This document shows positions 32,901 through 47,700 of a stretch of 64,000 bases of DNA, piece by piece; position 1 is the first letter of the stretch; each line of letters begins with the position of its first letter. The translations under genes were made by a program, and so were the position numbers. Below the pieces are notes generated by a model. The model made no database searches. It was not told the origin of the DNA and worked only from the letters and a program-made list of their open reading frames with translations. The DNA is from Balanoglossus misakiensis. Its lineage: Eukaryota; Hemichordata. The stretch lies in contig CM082591.2 of the NCBI GenBank assembly GCA_040954595.2, positions 11,780,001 to 11,844,000 of the forward strand, read 5' to 3'.

Positions 32901-35900
32901 TTACAATGTACTGTAAAACAGGAAATTTTTGTGATATCACAAGAGAGCTGACTATTCCATTGCTCACATTGTTTCTTTGCGACCATTTATTTTCACGTTT
33001 TTTGGCTCTCACGAAATTCGCAAAAATTTCCCCTTTTACAATAGTATGGTTGGATCTATACAATGTATACATTGAATGGGGATGAACACTGGACAGTGGA
33101 GCACTCTATATTAAAATTTGGGAAAACATTGAAGCCATATTAAGGTCATACTTGATTAAGCTGAAAGTCGGCACAGAATAAATTTGAAATTCAATTGGCT
33201 ACAAAAATTGACTTTTCTGCCATTCTGAGATCTCCATGCTGAGCTCAATTATGTTGCTGCTTCATATAGTGGTCAGCAATAAAAACTTACTACTGTTACA
33301 GTGGTTATACATGTAACTCTTATTAAATGTTTTTTTTTCTTGTTTTATCATGAAATCTGACAATATCACGAAATCTGACTGTGGGTGGCACGACAGAATA
33401 AAACTGGTTTTCGTCTCAACTTTTGTACATGTAGTGACACAATGAAAGAATGACAGAGAAACTGCTAACAGACAGATTATTATATATTTTTTTACCTTTT
33501 CATGTCACTTTTATAAAACACTGCATGGCAACAAATGTGAACCATGAACAATTTGCAAGACAATGAACTAGAAGTTGAACGAGATTTGAAGACCTGCTCT
33601 GGAAGTAATTGATTGACACTCACCCATGAGTAAGATTCCGCATGGGGCTGTGTGGCTTTCTTCAAGTAATTGTAGAATATATGTAACATGGATGTCAGTG
33701 TACATAGTGTTGGTCTGGTCGGCACTGGTGTCTCTACACAGCATGGAGCTGAGTATGGTGGGCCTTTCTACAATCAACTGAGCTAAATCCTAGAATCAGA
33801 AAGGTAGCAGTGAAGTAAAATCAAATATGTTTGTCAAAACAACAACAACAATAACAACACACATAATCATATTCAAATAAAAATCACTTGGTTCATGCTT
33901 AGAACTTTCTATAAACTTACTCTTTTTTTTTTGCACATACTCCAATGAAAATACTGTTTGATATATAGATCACAGACTTTTGCATTTTCAACTGTTTTTG
34001 TTCTAATACTATTTGTGTGTAGCCCTCACCCAGAACCTGTATGTATGATTCACAATCATATGTCTTTATTTGTTTCTACCAGAGGTCTCCACGACTCATA
34101 CTGGAAATACACAAATCATCATCTTACCAATGCAAGGTCGGCCATTTCATGAAGCTGATTGGTCGAAGAATATTTGGAGAGGAACATGATGTACGCACTG
34201 ATGGTGAGTGGCTCTGTTTCCATCTGGCAAGCCTTAGGACTAACAGCACATCGCTCACTGTGTTAAACGGCACAAAAGTTACAATTTCTGTCAAACTCTG
34301 CACCTATTCTAGTTTCCCCCCAAAAAATTCACGAAAATGGCAAGCTAGACTTCAGTGTTATATCGAAATTCTACATTAAATTAAGCACTAAGCCTCATAT
34401 ATTGGCAACTCATTCTCCACATGAGGCATTTTCAGATCTTTACACGATTTTCTGTGTACAAAGATCAACCTGAAGAAGTATGATACAATTTCTCACCTAG
34501 TTGAGTCTGTCCTTGGTTTGAGTAACCAATCGATACATTTATGCAAAGTCTGCCAATTACTCTGGTGGCTCAACAGTGCCAGCAAATAAGCACTGCACGA
34601 ACTTTGAACTTTGCCCTCTGTTCTGGGTTTGTGCGTCTTGACAAAGAGTAACTGGTGTTGCAGTTGAGGGCAACTTTGCACAATCTCAGGGTCCAGGAGC
34701 TCCAGCCAATCAATAAGCAGCCCTGCCGTTGACCAGCCTAATTCGCATCTGTGACAATGTGTAATTAAAGAGAAATATACAGTCAGTGGAGTAAAGGGTA
34801 TAACACAATCATACTGATGGAATTCTCACTACCTGAAATAGGTTTTTGCTACCTAGGTGAGTGATGAATAAAGGTCTAATGTCCTCTCTGATATAACATA
34901 CTAGTGTATGGTAAATGTCTTTCAGAGATCTACACATTAAAGGGACAAACTCTCTACAGTTAATTCATTTTGGGGAGATTTTTACTCTCATATCCTACAA
35001 ACGGGATGGAAGTTGTGTGTGGTCGAACATTGATTCACTATATATCCACATGTAGAATAACATAAATGGTGTCTTGTATCAAACATAATGTATGGAAAAA
35101 GGGCAGCGAGAGAGAGACTTTGTCCCTTTAAATATCATAGCTGGCATACAGTTATAAATATGCATTTTTTGATTTATGTCTTGCAAGTACAAAACTGTTC
35201 TTTATTAAAAAGAAATACAGACAAGGTGATCCCAGGAACATAAAACCCAAAACTCAAAGCTACCAGACAGATGAGTCTTGAGATAAACTTGGACTTACTT
35301 GTCAATCAATCTGGACTGCTCTTGTAACAACAACTCACTCAATGCTTCACTGGTGCTGGATGATTTTGTTGGCACTTGCATAGCAACAGATAAGGCTTTA
35401 TTCAGAAACTCTTCTAGTTGGCTGGAATTGGCGCCTGTCAGCTGGTGATACACTGCATATGGTGCAAAGTCAAACAAAATTCACCCAATCATAAAATGTA
35501 TCATTAACAGTTATTGGGAAGTCAACGCGCCCTGCGCCATAGTCGCATTGAACTGAAAAGTGACGCATTGAAATTTGTTACTTTGCGCCCGAAGTGCGCA
35601 TTGAAATTTGAGTCCGAAATACTTAGGAAAAAAATTTTTGTTTAGCATCCTCGCCTATGAGGCCATCAAGGCGTCCTATAAATAGCCTCATTTTATGGTG
35701 CCCATAGTAACACGTACAAATTGCAACAAGTAACGCAGCTCAGCATACCGATCGCAACAAGTTATCTAAACTTGACGAAAGATGTAGCAACTTTTGTTGG
35801 AGGTCATGCCATGCGTTCGAACGCGTCTGCAAAATACTTGTACACAGGATAGCAGACAGCAGACACCCGTGATGTCGATTTTGAGAGGCCGTAGTGATGT

Positions 35901-37625
35901 CAAAAAGAAGCATAAAAGGAAGGCATCTCTTTTCAGCAGCAAGACTGTCGTTTCCATCATCAATTTGTGGATTTTATCAAGCATAAAATCTTCGCTTTTG
36001 CTCACTTTTGCTCGTCATGTTAAAGTTGTATGTCGCATACATAGTCAAAGCATGCCTTGCATGCTATTGTGTTATCCAATCAAGTGAGAAAAATAGCAAA
36101 CATTGTTTTCAAACTTGTTCCTGTACAGTCATTCTTCAATTAATGAGTATGGTTTTAGTATAACCCAGGCAAAATCTCCATTTTCTTGAAGCTAGACTAC
36201 CTAAATCATTCATAATCCCTCATTATGTAAACAAGACGTCAATTTTTAAATTTTCCTAGGAAGCTAAACAAAACATTTTTTTTTCCTTAAATAGTACATA
36301 ATAGTGACAAAGCTGAGAAACAGCTTGCGAGACTCCTGCTGATTCGACTTGAAGGAAAAACATTTCACACCAATACCTTTGGAGACATTTGCATGGAAAG
36401 AAGAGACTGATAAACACATGTTATATAGACATGTAAATGACAATATAAACAATTTTGAACTGATGATATTTTGCATCTAAATTTCATTCGATTTTTTGTC
36501 GATACTGTAGGGCTCATTACAAATTTTGAATGTCCCATTGAAGTTCAAAATGGCCCATTCATTTTGGCTGGGATGGGGCCATTGGCACATTGGTGTTTTC
36601 AGACTTCCCAATCACTGCATTAACATGATCATACCATAAAAAATGTGAATGAATTACAATTATAGCGTGCGCATATTGAATCATACGAAATCACACCAAA
36701 TAACGCGAGACTTAGAAATAACATTACATGTGTATGGTGCCACTTAAACAACACCATTTATTCTTTTTGAGCCTAAATCATGTTTAACCACAACTAGACA
36801 ACCACAATGACCTTGTGAGAATGAAACCCACCAATAAATACATGTAGATAATCTGAAGCTATCACAGAAACAGAATGTCTTTGACAAAGTATTGCAAAGC
36901 CTTCAGTTGACCGCGAAAAAGTTGACGAAGCATGCATGTGGAAAGTGGAGTGTTGACAACAATGTGAATATATGCACGATAGCTTGCTGCGCTCGCACTC
37001 AGGTCAAACCTGTTACATATTACCAAAAATGTGGATCTATATAATTAACATTGGGTCCGTTCCTTCTTATCCCACTCGTGTTTCTGTTTGTTTGGTGAGA
37101 ATATCTAATAGGTTAGCCCCTTTCACTCCCAGTTCCTTCTTTAGAGGTCCAACCTTACCATAGAAAACGATGGGTTTGGACTGGAACATGGCGGTGAAAG
37201 GGTTCAGGTGCTTGAGGGAGTGTTAAAAATGTAGACTTTACCTTTCTATAACATGTCTCTATCTACAGCCATCCGTCCCTCAGTGACGGCTTCAATGATT
37301 TCACTCACTTCATCCAAGTTGCCACCACTGGCTTTGATGGGACTTTTCTCACTGCTCAGGGATTTCGCTGGAAGGAAGGACGTAAGACTGGAATTAAGGC
37401 ATACGTCCCTACATAAAGGGAGGACATTTGGACATGATACCACAAATGGTTAATGGAGTTTCTGGGAAGGTTTTCAAATTCCAGGAATTTCCAGGAGTGT
37501 ACGAATCCAGTTTTGTAAACACACTGTTTTCAGACTTTGATGAACTCAAAATTGCAGACACTAGCTGGACAAATCTCATCATATCTTCCTTCTTTTCAAG
37601 ATGTTTCTAAATGATATAAAGGAGT
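29993..37625 (-). pseudogene. INTS1: Array unit U3 with 465-bp deletion, INTS1-derived
   Basis: Exons u10 30611-30790, u9 31688-31815, u8 32098-32256, u7 32629-32701, u6 33624-33789, u5 34128-34239, u4 34497-34748, u3 35299-35452, u2 37242-37367, and a u1 remnant 37511-37606. A deletion joins CGAATCCAG to TTTTGTAAAC at 37510/37511 and removes the u1 donor and last third. A private 7-bp insertion lies near 32905. Confidence 0.85.
35508..36617. mobile_element. 1.1-kb TTAA-type insertion in U3
   Basis: Same site and ends as in U2, 1110 bp. It carries the GAACGCGTCTGC variant near 35819 that is shared with U6 but not with U2, U4 or U5. Confidence 0.85.
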
Positions 37626-40600
37626 GAGAATTGTGCATGATTATGTCAGTTTTGAACTTTCATGTCTGTTTTGGACTGAGAGCTGTTGAATGAGAGAGAG
37701 AGAGGGAGAGAGAGATCGCGCTCGAACAATCAGGGGGTCACGCAGACGTAATCTTTTCATTGGCGTGATACTGATATCACCACGTAACTTGCAATTCCCA
37801 AGAGTGCGACTGTACGTACGTAAACTGTATCAAATTCAACTCATTCACGTCATATGAGAGGAGGTATACCGTGCGAATGCGAGCGCTGGGGGAACCGGGT
37901 ACCGCCTACTTGAAATGGACCTCTTCCCTTAGTGAAGTCAAATAATCATAATTATCTATCATGTAAGAAGTCAAAAATGTAAGAGAATGTTTTAATAAAT
38001 ATGTCAACTTATTATTTATATTCCCCTGTACATATTCCCCTGTAAATGTCTCATAATTTGAGGAATAATATTTTGGAAGCTGAACGGAAGTTGCAACTCA
38101 AATCAAATTTCAACTTCTCCAATATATGGAATAACACTATAAGCCTACTGACTTGAGAAACTCAAATTGAATTTCAAATTCTCGAACAAACGAAAATATG
38201 TTTGAATGTAAGTAATCTTACTATAAAATTGACATGCAATTACCTGTCGTTGGTGAAGCAAACTGAACAATGGACATGACAAATGATGTTTTCTGTGTAG
38301 ATTATAAATAAACTGACTCTCATCACTTGATGTTAGGATTTCTTGCATTGCCAGAATGATGTGATCACCAGAATTCTCTGATGAATCAAACAATTTCAGC
38401 CTGGAGATTTCCCTGGACAGTGTCTGTGTGAGAAATGATGGCAAAATATTAATATCATTTATTAGGAAACCTGGCCAGTCACTGAGAAATCTGTCGGCCT
38501 TTACAAAGTATAGTTCATAATCTTCTCATAAAATGATAAAGTTGCCGCAAAGGTATACAGTCACCTATAATTTACATACGCCCATATATGGCTGAAATGG
38601 CGTATTTGAGCGTTCTAAAGGACATATGGCGGCGCTCTTTTTTCGCGTGTGCCACCCACTGAAAATCTGTGATTGGCTAGATCTCAAGTTTACCATGGTA
38701 ACTGTAGTTAAATTACCATAGGTGACAATATACCTTAACATATCATATTTCTTCTGGGAAGTGTAATTGTTTTAAGATCAAATATTACATGTACATACCA
38801 ATTGTATGCCTCTCAGATATTGTCTTTCCGTTGATGCACTCACTTTGTGCTCACCAATACTGAATAGCTGTAAATATAATCAAAGGAGAAGAAATCACTC
38901 ACTCATTAGCAATGATACTGCAAAAGTGGAAGTGACTGATTTTGAGTCTGAAGTTGGAAAAGAGTCCCAGTACAGTGTAGAGAGGTTTCCAGATTAGGTA
39001 GATTTTGCTGTCCAACCATTTTCACACAACGGCCATAAAACTTAAAGAAGAACTATTAAATTACCCAGCCTGATAAGTTTTGTGGTGTTTGGAAAGTCGT
39101 CCATGTCTGATGACACAAGATCAGCTTTTGATTGTAACATGAGACATGATCAGTTGTGTTTTGGTTCAAAAGAACATGACCTGGTTTAAGAAGCCTTGCA
39201 ACTTCAGGTGACTACAGAAGGAGCTATACTGTGCCCATTGGCCTTGATTTGACTGAGAAACCATGATTTACTGAAAAGCCACTTGGAAAAGGGTCCACTT
39301 TATTTCTAAACCAAACTTACCTTCAGGAAGATCATCTTGGCTGACTCTTGACTATCTACAGTGACTTTTCTTGCATCCATCTTGGCTGCAACATCTTTCT
39401 TTTCATCCACCTGCATTGCCTCACTTTTCTCCTCTTTCTTTTCCTCATCTGCAAATAAAAATTGTGTTATGTCCAGGAAATATTATTTACTTTATGAGAA
39501 GAAACTGGAATATCTAGCTTTGCAAATCAGTTAGTGAAATAAGAGAACGCAAACAATTAATTGTCATGAAATAGTCACCTCTGTTAATATCGCGAAAAAT
39601 TTCCCATCACAAAAATTACCAAGATTACAGTAACCTAAAAATATAAAATCCTAATAATGTCCAAAGTTGAAGAATTCTACAAGTATGACTTAACTTTTGA
39701 GACACTATTTCACAACACAAATACTAGTACCTTTGTTCTCTTTATCCAGGAATGAATTTTTTTCCACCTTCTGCTCCTCTCATCTGTTGAACTTCCACTA
39801 ACTGAGCCATGTATCCTTTGTCAACCACAGCCTGTTCCATACTGTACAGATCTTGTCTGCAGGCCATGTCGAGATGCTGCAGTAGTTTGCTGTGAAAAGA
39901 AACAGAAGTGTTACATGTGTATGTGTGTTACAGGGCCAGATCACGGCACATCATGACAAAATCTTTGTGAATATGGTGCTAGCATCATGTTTATAGCAGA
40001 TCATGTGTATTCATACTTGTGGGCCAAATGACCTTAATATGTGGTTTGTTGTATGACTTAATTATAACACACAAACCCAGTTTTTTTAATAGTCCTGCTT
40101 GAAAGATCACAGAGTGTCTTTGGCTACTGAAAAGCACCACCACAATGAGAGATAACTCACAACACCGAAGAGTAAATCTCTAAAGTTGTAATTTAAACCA
40201 AGTATGGAAATTGGGATGTACGGTAGCTTTGATGAGGAATAATTCTAGAGTTACAACATACCTCATGCTGTTGACTGGTATACCAAAGGACTGCACAAAC
40301 AAGACCAACTGAGCTGGTTCCAAGTCTTCCAGGGCTGAAAAAAATGACAAATTCAGGATGAAAACAACAAAAGTTTGGTGAGAAAAGATCCCAAGTTGAA
40401 TTGACACACAGATTGGCAGATATTTCCACGAAATATCACATGTAAATGGTGCAACAACAGATTAACCGATCAGGCCATGACAAATACTGCACCTCTTCAC
40501 AAAAACTGCTGGGTTGCAATTTATAGCATAAAATTACTGTAAAACAGGAAATTTTTGTGATATCACAAGAGAGCTGACTATTCCATTGCTCACATTGTTT

Positions 40601-43600
40601 CTTTGCGACCATTTATTTTCACGTTTTTTGGCTCTCACGAAATTCGCAAAAATTTCCCCTTTTACAATAGTATGGTTGGATCTATACAATGTATACATTG
40701 AATGGGGATGAACACTGGACAGTGGAGCACTCTATATTAAAATTTGGGAAAACATTGAAGCCATATTAAGGTCATACTTGATTAAGCTGAAAGTCGGCAC
40801 AGAATAAATTTGAAATTCAATTGGCTACAAAAATTGACTTTTCTGCCATTCTGAGATCTCCATGCTGAGCTCAATTATGTTGCTGCTTCATATAGTGGTC
40901 AGCAATAAAAACTTACTACTGTTACAGTGGTTATACATGTAACTCTTATTAAATGTTTTTTTTTCTTGTTTTATCATGAAATCTGACAATATCACGAAAT
41001 CTGACTGTGGGTGGCACGACAGAATAAAACTGGTTTTCGTCTCAACTTTTGTACATGTAGTGACACAATGAAAGAATGACAGAGAAACTGCTAACAGACA
41101 GATTATTATATATTTTTTTACCTTTTCATGTCACTTTTATAAAACACTGCATGGCAACAAATGTGAACCATGAACAATTTGCAAGACAATGAACTAGAAG
41201 TTGAACGAGATTTGAAGACCTGCTCTGGAAGTAATTGATTGACACTCACCCATGAGTAAGATTCCGCATGGGGCTGTGTGGCTTTCTTCAAGTAATTGTA
41301 GAATATATGTAACATGGATGTCAGTGTACATAGTGTTGGTCTGGTCGGCACTGGTGTCTCTACACAGCATGGAGCTGAGTATGGTGGGCCTTTCTACAAT
41401 CAACTGAGCTAAATGTGACAATGTGTAATTAAAGAGAAATATACAGTCAGTGGAGTAAAGGGTATAACACAATCATACTGATGGAATTCTCACTACCTGA
41501 AATAGGTTTTTGATACCTAGGTGAGTGATGAATAAAGGTCTAATGTCCTCTCTGATATAACATACTAGTGTATGGTAAATGTCTTTCAGAGATCTACACA
41601 TTAAAGGGACAAACTCTCTACAGTTAATTCATTTTGGGGAGATTTTTACTCTCATATCCTACAAACGGGATGGAAGTTGTGTGTGGTCGAACATTGATTC
41701 ACTATATATCCACATGTAGAATAACATAAATGGTGTCTTGTATCAAACATAATGTATGGAAAAAGGGCAGCGAGAGAGAGACTTTGTCCCTTTAAATATC
41801 ATAGCTGGCATACAGTTATAAATATGCATTTTTTGATTTATGTCTTGCAAGTACAAAACTGTTCTTTATTAAAAAGAAATACAGACAAGGTGATCCCAGG
41901 AACATAAAACCCAAAACTCAAAGCTACCAGACAGATGAGTCTTGAGATAAACTTGGACTTACTTGTCAATCAATCTGGACTGCTCTTGTAACAACAACTC
42001 ACTCAATGCTTCACTGGTGCTGGATGATTTTGTTGGCACTTGCATAGCAACAGATAAGGCTTTATTCAGAAACTCTTCTAGTTGGCTGGAATTGGCGCCT
42101 GTCAGCTGGTGATACACTGCATATGGTGCAAAGTCAAACAAAATTCACCCAATCATAAAATGTATCATTAACAGTTATTGGGAAGTCAACGCGCCCTGCG
42201 CCATAGTCGCATTGAACTGAAAAGTGACGCATTGAAATTTGTTACTTTGCGCCCGAAGTGCGCATTGAAATTTGAGTCCGAAATACTTAGGAAAAAAATT
42301 TTTGTTTAGCATCCTCGCCTATGAGGCCATCAAGGCGTCCTATAAATAGCCTCATTTTATGGTGCCCATAGTAACACGTACAAATTGCAACAAGTAACGC
42401 AGCTCAGCATACCGATCGCAACAAGTTATCTAAACTTGACGAAAGATGTAGCAACTTTTGTTGGAGGTCATGCCATGCGTTCGAAGGCGTCTGCAAAATA
42501 CTTGTACACAGGATAGCAGACAGCAGACACCCGTGATGTCGATTTTGAGAGGCCGTAGTGATGTCAAAAAGAAGCATAAAAGGAAGGCATCTCTTTTCAG
42601 CAGCAAGACTGTCGTTTCCATCATCAATTTGTGGATTTTATCAAGCATAAAATCTTCGCTTTTGCTCACTTTTGCTCGTCATGTTAAAGTTGTATGTCGC
42701 ATACATAGTCAAAGCATGCCTTGCATGCTATTGTGTTATCCAATCAAGTGAGAAAAATAGCAAACATTGTTTTCAAACTTGTTCCTGTACAGTCATTCTT
42801 CAATTAATGAGTATGGTTTTAGTATAACCCAGGCAAAATCTCCATTTTCTTGAAGCTAGACTACCTAAATCATTCATAATCCCTCATTATGTAAACAAGA
42901 CGTCAATTTTTAAATTTTCCTAGGAAGCTAAACAAAACTTTTTTTTTGCTTAAATAGTACATAATAGTGACAAAGCTGAGAAACAGCTTGCGAGACTCCT
43001 GCTGATTCGACTTGAAGGAAAAACATTTCACACCAATACCTTTGGAGACATTTGCATGGAAAGAAGAGACTGATAAACACATGTTATATAGACATGTAAA
43101 TGACAATATAAACAATTTTGAACTGATGATATTTTGCATCTAAATTTCATTCGATTTTTTGTCGATACTGTAGGGCTCATTACAAATTTTGAATGTCCCA
43201 TTGAAGTTCAAAATGGCCCATTCATTTTGGCTGGGATGGGGCCATTGGCACATTGGTGTTTTCAGACTTCCCAATCACTGCATTAACATGATCATACCAT
43301 AAAAAATGTGAATGAATTACAATTATAGCGTGCGCATATTGAATCATACGAAATCACACCAAATAACGCGAGACTTAGAAATAACATTACATGTGTATGG
43401 TGCCACTTAAACGACACCATTTATTCTTTTTGAGCCTAAATCATGTTTAACCACAACTAGACAACCACAATGACCTTGTGAGAATGAAACCCACCAATAA
43501 ATACATGTAGATAATCTGAAGCTATCACAGAAACAGAATGTCTTTGACAAAGTATTGCAAAGCCTTCAGTTGACCGCGAAAAAGTTGACGAAGCATGCAT

Positions 43601-44753
43601 GTGGAAAGTGGAGTGTTGACAACAATGTGAATATATGCACGATAGCTTGCTGCGCTCGCACTCAGGTCAAACCTGTTACATATTACCAAAAATGTGGATC
43701 TATATAATTAACATTGGGTCCGTTCCTTCTTATCCCACTCGTGTTTCTGTTTGTTTGGTGAGAATATCTAATAGGTTAGCCCCTTTCACTCCCAGTTCCT
43801 TCTTTAGAGTTCCAACCTTACCATAGAAAACGATGGGTTTGGACTGGAACATGGCGGTGAAAGGGTTCAGGTGCTTGAGGGAGTGTTAAAAATGTAGACT
43901 TTACCTTTCTATAACATGTCTCTATCTACAGCCATCCGTCCCTCAGTGACGGCTTCAATGATTTCACTCACTTCATCCAAGTTGCCACCACTGGCTTTGA
44001 TGGGACTTTTCTCAATGCTCAGGGATTTCGCTGGAAGGAAGGACGTAAGACTGGAATTAAGGCATACGTCCCTACATAAAGGGAGGACATTTGGACATGA
44101 TACCACAAATGGTTAATGGAGTTTCTGGGAAGGTTTTCAAATTCCAGGAATTTCCAGGAGTGTACGAATCCAGTTAAGAATTCTTTATGTCATGTGATCT
44201 GGCCATGTGACCTGCAGCATTGTCATTTCCAGGTGACGGCAAACAACATAGTGGCATCCAGTAAAAGTTTTCCACGTATGTAAGTACTTAAGAACCGCCA
44301 GACATGTAACATGTATCAGGTATAGTACCTCATCAGCCTCATGGCATTTTGTCTGCACAGTCTTTGTCTGCACCACGTTGCTGAAGTTGCCTGTCATCTG
44401 GAAAATTGAATGCCAACGTATTTGCGCTTGAGCGCGTCTGGCGTCTTTTGATATCAAAGAATAAATGCATTGTACAAACTTGAAAGTATGTAGAATTTTT
44501 CTATTTATCCTGTGTGATATAGTGAAAACGCTCAAGTTACAGTTTGTGTATGGTTTTGAGAATTATTTCACTGCTTGAGGTAAGTGAAATAAACAGCTCA
44601 CCTTGTTGTCTGTTGACTTTTTCATACTGGTTGAGAAGTTTTGTAAACACACTGTTTTCAGACTTTGATGAACTCAAAATTGCAGACACTAGCTGGACAA
44701 ATCTCATCATATCTTCCTTCTTTTCAAGATGTTTCTAAATGATATAAAGGAGT
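37626..44753 (-). pseudogene. INTS1: Array unit U4 with 962-bp deletion, INTS1-derived
   Basis: Exons u10 38244-38423, u9 39321-39448, u8 39731-39889, u7 40262-40334, u6 remnant 41250-41414, u3 41963-42116, u2 43905-44030, u1 44602-44734. A deletion at 41414/41415 fuses GAGCTAAAT of u6 to GTGACAATGTG from the intron upstream of u4, removing u4, u5 and the u6 acceptor. Confidence 0.85.
42172..43280. mobile_element. 1.1-kb TTAA-type insertion in U4
   Basis: Same site and ends as in U2, 1109 bp. A T run near 42938 reads ACTTTTTTTTTGC here and in U5 and U6, against ATTTTTTTTTCC in U2 and U3, which groups U4-U6. Confidence 0.85.
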
Positions 44754-47700
44754 GAGAATTGTGCATGATTATGTCAGTTTTGAACTTTCATGTCTGTTTT
44801 GGACTGAGAGCTGTTGAATGAGAGAGAGAGAGGGAGAGAGAGATCGCGCTCGAACAATCAGGGGGTCACGCAGACGTAATCTTTTCATTGGCGTGATACT
44901 GATATCACCACGTAACTTGCAATTCCCAAGAGTGCGACTGTACGTACGTAAACTGTATCAAATTCAACTCATTCACGTCATATGAGAGGAGGTATACCGT
45001 GCGAATGCGAGCGCTGGGGGAACCGGGTACCGCCTACTTGAAATGGACCTCTTCCCTTAGTGAAGTCAAATAATCATAATTATCTATCATGTAAGAAGTC
45101 AAAAATGTAAGAGAATGTTTTAATAAATATGTCAACTTATTATTTATATTCCCCTGTACATATTCCCCTGTAAATGTCTCATAATTTGAGGAATAATATT
45201 TTGGAAGCTGAACGGAAGTTGCAACTCAAATCAAATTTCAACTTCTCCAATATATGGAATAACACTATAAGCCTACTGACTTGAGAAACTCAAATTGAAT
45301 TTCAAATTCTCGAACAAACGAAAATATGTTTGAATGTAAGTAATCTTACTATAAAATTGACATGAAATTACCTGTCGTTGGTGAAGCAAACTGAACAATG
45401 GACATGACAAATGATGTTTTCTGTGTAGATTATAAATAAACTGACTCTCATCACTTGATGTTAGGATTTCTTGCATTGCCAGAATGATGTGATCACCAGA
45501 ATTCTCTGATGAATCAAACAATTTCAGCCTGGAGATTTCCCTGGACAGTGTCTGTGTGAGAAATGATGGCAAAATATTAATATCATTTATTAGGAAACCT
45601 GGCCAGTCACTGAGAAATCTGTCGGCCTTTACAAAGTATAGTTCATAATCTTCTCATAAAATGATAAAGTTGCCGCAAAGGTATACAGTCACCTATAATT
45701 TACATACGCCCATATATGGCTGAAATGGCGTATTTGAGCGTTCTAAAGGACATATGGCGGCGCTCTTTTTTCGCGTGTGCCACCCACTGAAAATCTGTGA
45801 TTGGCTAGATCTCAAGTTTACCATGGTAACTGTAGTTAAATTACCATAGGTGACAATATACCTTAACATATCATATTTCTTCTGGGAAGTGTAATTGTTT
45901 TAAGATCAAATATTACATGTACATACCAATTGTATGCCTCTCAGATATTGTCTTTCCGTTGATGCACTCACTTTGTGCTCACCAATACTGAATAGCTGTA
46001 AATATAATCAAAGGAGAAGAAATCACTCACTCATTAGCAATGATACTGCAAAAGTGGAAGTGACTGATTTTGAGTCTGAAGTTGGAAAAGAGTCCCAGTA
46101 CAGTGTAGAGAGGTTTCCAGATTAGGTAGATTTTGCTGTCCAACCATTTTCACACAACGGCCATAAAACTTAAAGAAGAACTATTAAATTACCCAGCCTG
46201 ATAAGTTTTGTGGTGTTTGGAAAGTCGTCCATGTCTGATGACACAAGATCAGCTTTTGATTGTAACATGAGACATGATCAGTTGTGTTTTGGTTCAAAAG
46301 AACATGACCTGGTTTAAGAAGCCTTGCAACTTCAGGTGACTACAGAAGGAGCTATACTGTGCCCATTGGCCTTGATTTGACTGAGAAACCATGATTTACT
46401 GAAAAGCCACTTGGAAAAGGGTCCACTTTATTTCTAAACCAAACTTACCTTCAGGAAGATCATCTTGGCTGACTCTTGACTATCTACAGTGACTTTTCTT
46501 GCATCCATCTTGGCTGCAACATCTTTCTTTTCATCCACCTGCATTGCCTCACTTTTCTCCTCTTTCTTTTCCTCATCTGCAAATAAAAATTGTGTTATGT
46601 CCAGGAAATATTATTTACTTTATGAGAAGAAACTGGAATATCTAGCTTTGCAAATCAGTTAGTGAAATAAGAGAACGCAAACAATTAATTGTCATGAAAT
46701 AGTCACCTCTGTTAATATCGCGAAAAATTTCCCATCACAAAAATTACCAAGATTACAGTAACCTAAAAATATAAAATCCTAATAATGTCCAAAGTTGAAG
46801 AATTCTACAAGTATGACTTAACTTTTGAGACACTATTTCACAACACAAATACTAGTACCTTTGTTCTCTTTATCCAGGAATGAATTTTTTTCCACCTTCT
46901 GCTCCTCTCATCTGTTGAACTTCCACTAACTGAGCCATGTATCCTTTGTCAACCACAGCCTGTTCCATACTGTACAGATCTTGTCTGCAGGCCATGTCGA
47001 GATGCTGCAGTAGTTTGCTGTGAAAAGAAACAGAAGTGTTACATGTGTATGTGTGTTACAGGGCCAGATCACGGCACATCATGACAAAATCTTTGTGAAT
47101 ATGGTGCTAGCATCATGTTTATAGCAGATCATGTGTATTCATACTTGTGGGCCAAATGACCTTAATATGTGGTTTGTTGTATGACTTAATTATAACACAC
47201 ACACCCAGTTTTTTTAATAGTCCTGCTTGAAAGATCACAGAGTGTCTTTGGCTACTGAAAAGCACCACCACAATGAGAGATAACTCACAACACCGAAGAG
47301 TAAATCTCTAAAGTTGTAATTTAAACCAAGTATGGAAATTGGGATGTACGGTAGCTTTGATGAGGAATAATTCTAGAGTTACAACATACCTCATGCTGTT
47401 GACTGGTATACCAAAGGACTGCACAAACAAGACCAACTGAGCTGGTTCCAAGTCTTCCAGGGCTGAAAAAAATGACAAATTCAGGATGAAAACAACAAAA
47501 GTTTGGTGAGAAAAGATCCCAAGTTGAATTGACACACAGATTGGCAGATATTTCCACGAAATATCACATGTAAATGGTGCAACAACAGATTAACCGATCA
47601 GGCCATGACAAATACTGCACCTCTTCACAAAAACTGCTGGGTTGCAATTTATAGCATAAAATTACTGTAAAACAGGAAATTTTTGTGATATCACAAGAGA

